A stretch of DNA of 64,000 nucleotides from Paratrimastix pyriformis (taxonomy: Eukaryota > Preaxostyla > Paratrimastigidae), in assembly GCA_027972325.1 (NCBI GenBank), contig JAPMOS010000017.1:516501-580500 (forward strand), written 5' to 3'. Position 1 is the stretch's first letter. The number at the start of each line of letters is the position of its first letter. Made by a program: the position numbers and the translations under genes. The notes beneath the pieces are model-generated. The model did no database searches, was not told the origin of the DNA, and saw only the letters and a program-made list of their open reading frames with translations. Shown piece after piece: positions 51,054 to 64,000 of this stretch.

Positions 51054-51778
51054 CCATCATCATCATCATCCAATCTTTCAATCCAATCATTCATCCATCA
51101 TCATCATCCATCATTCCATCCATCATCCAATCATCATCACCTTCCAGGGTGGACTTCCGGGAGCGTGTGGATCTGCACAATCTCATCCTGGCCGACTACC
51201 CGGGGCGCAACTGGTGCATCGAGCACGGGGTCCCCGTTCCGGATGGAAATCCCACACCCAAAGCCGCAACCACGGCGGCGAACACCATCGTCGGGTCTGT
51301 CCATGCCTCCGTCCGTGCGTAGTGGTTGTCTGTGCGTGCGTCGGGTGCGTGGTTGTCCATGTGTCTGCTGCATGGCTGTCTGTGTGTGCGTCGGGTGCGT
51401 GGTTGTCCATGTGTCTGCTGCATAGTCTGTGGGTCTCTCTTTTGAATTATGTCTGTGTCTTGGCGCAGTCTGCAATGGACGTGTATGTTGGGGGGGGGGG
51501 GGGGGGGGAGGGGAGGGGGAGGGAGGGGAGGGCGAAGAGGGTTAGGTCATCCCTTTCCGTTTTCGTCTGGTTTCTCTCGATCCCCCAGCAGCCCTGTGCT
51601 CAGCAACGGGAGCGCCAACCCGCCGACCGGTGTTCCTGGGGCATGGACCCCCCAGACGACCCCCATCCTGGGCGAGATGCCCGCATATCTGTCTCCGCCC
51701 CCGCCCATCAGCCCCATGATGGTGATGGAGCCCCAGCTTCCGATGCCCCTGCCGGCGGTCAAGGAAGGGCAGCCCTGA
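48457..51778 (+). CDS. DHHC palmitoyltransferase
   Basis: Membrane S-acyltransferase that attaches palmitate to cysteines of target proteins. Ten exons close in frame: 48457..48886, 48931..48975, 49028..49067, 49126..49166, 49222..49228, 49281..49433, 50223..50325, 50716..50807, 51148..51294, 51589..51778 (1248 nt, 415 aa). It has FCCGGRLYVG, then TM1 (FLIILPPAAITVLFIMIA) and TM2 ending TFTDPGVLPK. The cysteine-rich domain spans about residues 155-200 and reads [42 protein letters not shown]; the catalytic Cys is in DHHC at residues 183-186. The TTxE-type motif appears as TTREDVR and is followed by APNPYDEG. The layout is that of ZDHHC9/14/18-type enzymes. Exon 5 is only 7 nt. The C-terminal tail is Pro-rich. 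Confidence 0.93.
49440..49770. repeat. GGTGGATGGTACCCC array with inverted second half
   Basis: Units of GTGGTGGATGGTACCCC at 49440-49600 face units of GGGGTACCATCCACCACC-type sequence at 49640-49765. The intron therefore contains a long imperfect palindrome built from the same minisatellite. Confidence 0.75.
50820..51140. repeat. (CAT)n and ATCCAATC arrays in DHHC intron
   Basis: CATCATCCAATC minisatellite and pure (CAT)n (51000-51065) in the intron 50808-51147. Confidence 0.9.
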
Positions 51779-51886
51779 GTCTCAGGTGCTCCCTGATCAT
51801 CGCCCTCCCGTTTCTCTTTTCTCTTCGTCTTCTTCTTCTCATCCCGTTCTCCCTGCTTTTTCTCGGTTTTCTTTTTTTTATTGTTG

Positions 51887-54800
51887 TCAAAACAGTCCTG
51901 CGAACACATTATCGTCCCATTTGGGCAGAGTGATGATCGAACTCGGCGAGGCGGAGGGCCGTGCCTGCGCCTCAAAGCGGCGGTCAATCACCACCGGGGG
52001 CAGGAATGATGTCGATGTCTCTTTCGCAGACACCATTGGGCCGGGCGGTGGTGAGGGGGTGGAGCACCTGTGGGCCAAAGACTGAAATCGGGCGATGGGA
52101 GATGGCGTGGGGTGGACGGCGACAGGCGGAGCGTGAAGTTTTGCAAAGAGACTTGTCGGCGTCCGGTGCGGAGGGGCAGTTGGCAGCACCCTTGTGGAGG
52201 CTGTCAATGACGCTTGTGGTGGCGGAGGGGGCGGCGATGACGATGATGGCGGTTGTGGTGGTGGTGGTGGTAGAGGATGCAGGTTGGGACGTGGTGATGG
52301 TGGCGGAACAAGCGGTGAATCATCAGAAGACTCCCCGAGAATGGATGGGTCGTCCTCCTCCTCCTCTTCCTCCTCGGTTGTCTGAGGTGGAAAATGAGGG
52401 GGGCCAAGTCGGTGGACGGGGGTGGCAGGGATGTGGCGAGACTGCTGCCGTAAGATGGCAAGGTCGGGGGAAACTGGAGCCTTCTTCTTGGAGGAACCCT
52501 TCGCCAGGGGGTGTTTCTCATTGGGCTTGGCGGAGGCGAAGTCGTCATCGTCATCGTCAAGAACGCGAATCCGCTTTCTGGGGGCAAGAAGTTGTTGTGA
52601 TGACGCGGGGGGTGGGTTCTTTGAGGGAATTGACGGCAGGCCGCCCGACTTCAGTGGTGAGGAAGACTGGGGGGCACGTGGAGGAAGGGATGGCCGGAAT
52701 TTGGCCGACACATCAAGACCCACTAAAAAAATCCAGTGAGGCAGATCGGGTTCAAAGGACAGACCGTATTCCTCGTTGAGAAGAACCACTTCAAGTTCGT
52801 TGGGTTGTTCGGGAAGTGGAAGAGTTGTCGAGTATTCGGGACCCATCAACGAGTTGCTGGTCAGGGGAAACGAGAGGATGAAATCGGAGACAAAAAGCAG
52901 CAGACTTCAGTCGTCGCTTGAACAGGATTCGGCCGCCCTCTTTGACTTCGCCCACCAAGAGATACAGCATCTGCAAATGCGACCATGAGATAACGGGGAT
53001 CTGGGGGGGCGACTGGACCTGGGAGAGATGCGCGACGGGCTCCTCGCGTCCGGGGCTGGGCTTTCGTCGGATTGTGATCTGGACGACTTCTCCACTCGAG
53101 TTTGCTCGTCTTGACTAGCGAGGTAGTGTTTCTGTATAGGAGGACGCACGGGACACAAACCTGGGCGATGTCCAGCAAGAACCGAGGGAGCGCGGCGGCG
53201 GCTTCGACAATTGAGTTGCCAAAAGGAGGATGACGCCCCAGGAGCTAGCAGCACATGAAACTGTCAGGACAGACTGACGGACAAGTTCGATTCGGCGTGG
53301 GTCAGTTTGGGCAACATCATCAAGAGTCTTGATGCCTGCCTTCTCAAGGGTGGCTGAAAAGGAAGGCCCAATTCCGCTCAGCTGGGCTGTGTGTCCGGAG
53401 CTGTTTTCCCAGCACTTTTGTTGGATACACTTCTTCCTAAAAAGGATAGTGTCAAGGGTTCCACCTGGAAAACAGGGCCAGACAAAAGGAGGGCAGCCTT
53501 CAGGGGTTTGTAGAGTGTGCGCTCCGACAGCCACTCCACCAAACAGAGCATGATGCGTGTTACTTGGAGGAGAATTTGCTGGCTCTCTTGGCGGAGAGAC
53601 CAGTCTTCGAAGGGAATCCCTCCGACCGCAGCCTGGTGGCGCTGAGTGAAGCGCATGCAGAAGGAACACACCTGAATCAGAACCGAAACTTTCTGTTCGA
53701 GAGTTTTGATTTTCCCCTTGAACGGGTATCGCATTTTCTCGTTTTTGTTGGCGGAATTGAGATGTTTCTTCTCCGACTATGTATAGTATGATGCCAGCGC
53801 CTTGCCGGTTCGTGGACCCGCCAACGGCAGACCACACGGAGACGGATATCCGTGAATTCCCGTGCTTGCGCAAGAAGGCCCAGCAAACCATCCATCCCGT
53901 TTTCCGGAGTGATCTGCTTGAAGAGAACCACAGTGTCGAACCGCAGGTAGTACCGCGCCAAGGAACGCCCTTCTTGTGTGGCCAAGAAGTAACCATCAGG
54001 CCGGATTTGGATCATCCCTTCTGATTCCAATCGCTTGATTTGTCTCTGGCAAAGATCTGGTATGGGTTGGGCGCGCCGTGAGAGGTGCGAGAAGAACGAC
54101 AGGCCTTGACAAAACTGATCCAATTTGTCGGCGGGCAGGTTCGTCGGTGCTTGGTAAAACGACGGGTTCCTCAGGAGGCGAATGTAAAAGAAGGTCGACT
54201 GGCAGGTCGAAGGCCGGTAAGTATGTGGAGACGGAGAAAAGACTGACCTTCAGCCAGGTCAAGGCAATTTGTGCGTTTTGGATGGTCCCCAAGACAATCT
54301 CAGCGTTCAAGTGCTCAATGATACTGTCCTTGAGACTGGGGGGAGGGAGAGGGAGAGGAGAGAGAGGGTGGAAATGAGCGAAAGTTCGTTCAGACTGGCT
54401 CTCGATGGGCCGTTGGCCGAAAAGAACAGATGTATAGAGGTCCTTTGTCGTCGATTGGGTCAGGATGACCGCAGTTCCGCGGTCATCAAACTGGGGACGC
54501 CCAGCCCGACCGATCATCTGTGGAGTGTGGGAAGTGACAAACTCATTTCGTGCTTCCTCTGATGAGAACACGCAAAGCAACAGTGTAGAACCACAAAGGC
54601 AGCAATACGCTGTATGTTTGAGGCAGACCTGTGAAATGTTGTACTCACTGTATTCGCGAAAACCACCGCGGTCATACATCTAGATGAAAGGGGGAAATCA
54701 TCAATGAGGACCTACAGATTACCGACCTGAGTACTCTTAATAATGACAGTCCTGGCAGGGAGATTGACTCCAAGAGCAAGGGTTGAAGTTGTGCAGAGAA

Positions 54801-56204
54801 CGGAGAGGTCACCGTCGAGAAAACTGGCCTCGATCAATTTTCGGTCATTGAGCTCAAGGCCAGCACTGTGAAAGCCCACACCATGTGTCACACAAAACTG
54901 CAAAGTGTGGTCGTTCAGCCTCCGTGAGAGCTCCTGCAATCTGGAAACAAATCGGTTGGGGGGAGAACAGGACACGAACCTCCGAGTTTGCTCCGCCGAC
55001 TTCACAAAATGGCTAGACTGGCGGCCATCGAGTTGTCGACAGATCTCCTGTGCAGTTTGAATCGTTCCTTTCCGGGTGGCGCAAAAAACCAGGGTTGGCC
55101 GAGAGTCGGAATATTGCAAAATGATCGGGAGAATCTTGTAGTCGAGCATTTTGTCGAACATGTAGGAATTCCCCCTGGCGGGGTAGCTGAGGACAACTTT
55201 CTCCAAGGGGACTGGACGGTAATCCTCGCCGAACGAACGGCTTTCGGCGTGAAGCCAACTTGCTATGTCTTCGATGTTTGGAATTGTGGCACTGAGGGCA
55301 ACGTATCGCATCCGCTCTTGCGTGATCGTTTGCATACTATGCGAACAAAAATTATTTAGAAGCTCATCACAAAATCCCTGACAGGCCGAGCAATAACAGC
55401 TTCCAATGTCCCGCCCCGATCTTCGTTGAGCAAGTGGACTTCATCAACCATAAAAAGCGGAATCTTGTCAACAATGTCTTTGTGGTCGCGCCAATGACGA
55501 GTCATCTGAGTGATCGTGAGAGTCAGATATGGCGTGTGGCGTGTGGCGTGGGCGTGTGGCGTGTGGCGTGGGCGTGTGGCGTGGGCGTGGGCGTGGGCGT
55601 GGGCGTGGGCGTGGGCGTGGGCGTGCGTGGGCGTGGGCGTGGGCGTGGGCAGACAGAGTCCCATTTTTCCGGAGTTGCTACGATAAGATCGGATTTCTTC
55701 AGCTCACCAAAGCTCCCGCTCGTATCACCGGTGAGTTCGGTCACAACCACACCCAAGGGCTGGAACTTGTCCGTCCAGTCGGCTGCTCGCTCTTGGCAAA
55801 GTGCCTGCAAGACTTCTTGTCTGGAGAAAACTCTGTGACCAGACCTTGGTTGGAGCCAGATATACGATCGGGGCGTCAACACTTTTGGCAGAACGAAGCT
55901 CCAGTGCCTTGAGAATGGCTAATTCGACGCAAATGAAAACTCTCCGAAGATGCTTAAGATACAGACCCAATTCAAAAAGAACAGTTTTCCCCGATCCCGT
56001 GGGAGCTTGAACCACGAAATTAGTGTTGGAGTAAAACGCCAAGTCAAAGCAAAGGCTCTGAACGGCGTTGAAGAATGGATAAGGAAAAAGTGTGCTGCCA
56101 GCAAAAGAGGGATGTACGATTACAGTCCACCGAGAGGCAGACCGGTAGGGAGCAGGGACTTCTGTTATTGACCGAAGCCGGGCCTCGGCGGCTGGTGGCT
56201 GCAT
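51887..56204 (-). CDS. HFM1: HFM1/MER3-type meiotic DNA helicase
   Basis: Ski2-like superfamily 2 helicase that stabilises recombination intermediates for crossovers. Exon 1 is 56143..56204 (MQPPAAEARLRSITEVPAPY) and exon 2 starts at 56094 with FPYPFFNAVQS. Helicase motifs run in order: APTGSGKTVLFEL (Walker A, about 55990), TELTGDT and TPEKWDS, DEVHLLNEDRGGTLE (about 55430), LSATIPNIEDIASWL, PTLVFCATRKG, HSAGLELNDRKLIEASF, TSTLALGVNLPA, GGFREYSEYNISQ, and QMIGRAGRPQFDDRGTAVIL. LIEHLNAEIVLGTI and a winged-helix segment follow. A Sec63-like part ends with a helix-hairpin-helix (GIGPSFSATLEKAGIKTLDD, DPRRIELV). The C-terminal exon (51887..52849) is acidic/Pro-rich and ends WDDNVFAGLF. Its stop lies 108 bp from the DHHC stop, tail to tail. 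The order and wording match vertebrate HFM1 better than BRR2 or ASCC3, which carry two helicase cassettes. Confidence 0.92.
55535..55655. repeat. (GGGCGT)n array in HFM1 intron
   Basis: GGCGTGTGGCGT units passing into pure (GGGCGT)n, in the intron after TPEKWDS. Confidence 0.88.
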
Positions 56205-56420
56205 TTTCCTGCATGGTCTCTGGAGCCGCAGGAGGCATTTGCAATTTTGCCCTGCGGATCATTTTGATCGTGAGACGACCCATGAATGTGATATGCAGTA
56301 TTTCAACTCGTGCATCACCCGTCACTTTCCGTCGCACTAACACGAACCCATTGGTCATCACCCGTCACTTTCCGTCGCACTAACACGAACCCATTGGTCG
56401 TCGCAGCGGTGCGTGCAAGC
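56205..56420 (-). promoter_or_regulatory. HFM1 upstream region with 43-bp perfect tandem duplication
   Basis: The 43-bp unit 56313-56355 (starts CATCACCCGTCACTTTCCGT, ends CCCATTGGT) is repeated exactly at 56356-56398, 109-194 bp upstream of the start codon. Each copy ends in ATTGG, so two CCAAT motifs lie on the HFM1 strand, 43 bp apart. A promoter role is inferred. Confidence 0.5.
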
Positions 56421-58067
56421 CCTGATCCGGTCATCTTCCCGGACTCTTCTTTCCCCAATCTATTCCCAAGCGGACTCCTCCCCCAAACGACAATGAACAA
56501 AGAGCCCGAAGGCACGGGATTTTTGAAACGCACACACTGCGACATTCACATCACCACAGAGAACAGTTTCCACACCCGGCTCATTGTGGCAACGAAAGGG
56601 AAGGGCGGGATGCACAACCCTGGGGGAGCTCGGAACAGAGAAACGATGTGAAAAAACGATAAACCACCGAACAAAAAATGCAAACGAGGTCGAAACAGAA
56701 GGGAAGGGGGAGTAGGGGGTGAAGAGACAGTAACGAATGAACAAAACAACAAGTCGAATGGACAAAAATCAACAACCCGACAAGACCGGGGTATGTGACC
56801 CGGGGGTGAGGTCAGGCAGGGCGAAGAAGAGAGCGGAAAACCAGAGTCGCGAAAACAGCAACCAAAAAACCAACAGCATGAAAAAAAAGAGCAGAGTGGG
56901 GCAGAGAGCCAGGAAATTGGTCGTGGTGGGTGTCGTGGGTGGGTGGGTGCGGGTGGGTCAGCCCTAGTAAGAGGGCGGAGAGACGCCACACAAAAGGAAA
57001 ACAAAGTGGTGCGCAGGGAACACGATGCGAGTCACCACCATCATCATATCATCATCCCGTCATTTTCAGATTCGTGGGAGCCGGATCAAAGCCGACGGCG
57101 GGGAACGAGGGCACATCAAAGAAGAGGCAGGCGAGCCGGATCATCATCATCATTGTCGTCACGACACATGACGGAGAGGGGGCCACGCGCCCCCAAGAGG
57201 GGTTCTGCCAAAACCGGGCGGAAAACCACCTGATGGGGCATCATCGGAGCCAGTCGAATAGGAGGTCGATACAATTTGAGAGGGGTGGGGAGGAAGGAAG
57301 GAAGGAGGAGAAGGAGGAGTGCAAAGAGCAGCGAGACGAGACGGAGCGACAGGTGATGCGCTCGAAAACAAAAAAAAATATATGGAAATGAGGTTGATCC
57401 AGATTGGTGGAGTGGTTGCTGTGTGTGTGTGTGTGTGTGTGGGGAGGGACGGAGCGACAGCTGCGCTCTAAAAACAGAGGACACGGGGCGATCAGAAACA
57501 ACAAGAAGAGGAAGTAAATGGGGCAACGAGAGAAGAGCCAGATCGATGAAGAAGAACAAGGCCTGATGAGGGAGGCGAAAAAACTGAGATACCAAAGTTC
57601 AGCAGGGAGCAGGTGTGGAAGAAGAAGAAGAAGAAGAAGAAGAAGAAGAAGAAGAAGAAGAAGAAGAAGAAGATGATGATGAAGAAGAAGATGATGATGA
57701 AGAAGAAAAAACAAGGCCCGATGAGGGAGGCGAAAAACAACGGGTGATATTTAAAACGAGAGAGCGGTGAACCAAAGGTTCAAGAGCAGGGAGCGGAAGT
57801 GGGAATCAGGGGAAGAGAAGAGAGAAAAAAAAATGATGAGGAAGTAGAAAATGTAGCAGGGCAGCCAAGGATGCAAGACAGAGAACGAACGTTCGAACAG
57901 CAAGGAATTCAGAGAGAAGAGAAAGCGGATCTGTTCACAAAACAGTGTGTCCCGTGGCTGGTGTGGCCGGCAGGTCGGAAGGAAGCCGGACATCTCAGCT
58001 CAAGGGGGGGACGCCTAATCGCAGGCGGCGGCAGACGGGGTGGCGCAGGGCGTGGGGCCCGTGGGAG
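56421..58067. other. Intergenic region, purine-rich on + strand, no gene seen
   Basis: Lies between the HFM1 upstream region and the stop of the receptor gene (58068, minus). It contains (GT)n near 57420, and (GAA)n with GATGAT interruptions at 57617-57711. On the receptor's strand it is pyrimidine-rich and may be a long 3' untranslated region. Confidence 0.55.
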
Positions 58068-63956
<5,889 letters not shown>

Positions 63957-64000
63957 CTGACGGGGTGCGCCGAAAAAGGAGAAGAAGAAAAAATGATGAT

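Noticed and set aside
51887-56204. BRR2 or ASCC3 as the identity of the Ski2-like helicase
   Set aside because: Only one helicase cassette with a single Sec63-like end is present, and the motif wording follows HFM1/MER3.

Overview
This window is nuclear DNA from a GC-rich, intron-rich single-celled eukaryote. It holds thirteen host genes on both strands, and nearly all are split by spliceosomal introns. Introns are of two kinds: minimal ones of about 40-60 nt, and large ones filled with microsatellites ((GAT)n, (CAGCAT)n, (TCC)n, (CAGA)n, poly-C). A CFAP221/PCDP1 homologue (central-pair apparatus of motile cilia) and an HFM1/MER3 homologue (meiotic crossover helicase) point to a flagellated, sexual protist. 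The IKS1-type kinase, the RCC1/IPT surface protein, and the cysteine-rich multi-pass receptor would suit a lineage near the opisthokonts, amoebozoans or apusomonads. The species cannot be fixed from the sequence alone.

Layout: 29-1005(-) F-box/SPRY protein; 1176-4537(-) F-box fused to a TMEM185-like membrane domain; 4660-5080 LINE 3' ends; 5177-15135(+) RCC1/multi-IPT single-pass surface protein; 16210-17518(-) cathepsin Z; 18447-23575(-) IKS1-like kinase; 23763-29790(+) TCF25/RQC1; 29887-31859(+) 5'-truncated LINE; 32051-34788(+) zinc-finger/F-box-like/LRR protein; 35184-44533(-) CFAP221; 44801-48394(-) armadillo-like protein with an Ala/Pro-rich linker; 48457-51778(+) DHHC palmitoyltransferase; 51887-56204(-) HFM1; 58068-63956(-) cysteine-rich multi-pass receptor, running off the right edge. 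There is no operon logic. Several neighbours are head-to-head and probably share promoters (IKS1/TCF25 187 bp apart; ARM/DHHC only 62 bp).

Three genome-level signals stand out. First, the 5' splice sites are not GTRAGT. In seven genes whose exon joins I could follow in frame, 44 of 50 donors begin GTC and 39 of 50 fit GTCYG. Second, at five or more introns the acceptor-side sequence, usually with the first 17-38 nt of the downstream exon, is repeated 80-130 nt upstream, giving decoy exon starts. Third, a roughly 170-bp repeat occurs three times, each time in an intron and each time in the same orientation relative to its host gene. A 7-nt microexon supplies the Pro-Trp after the DHHC catalytic motif. 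Exon coordinates quoted below come from reading-frame-consistent splicing done by eye; where the frame did not close, this is stated.
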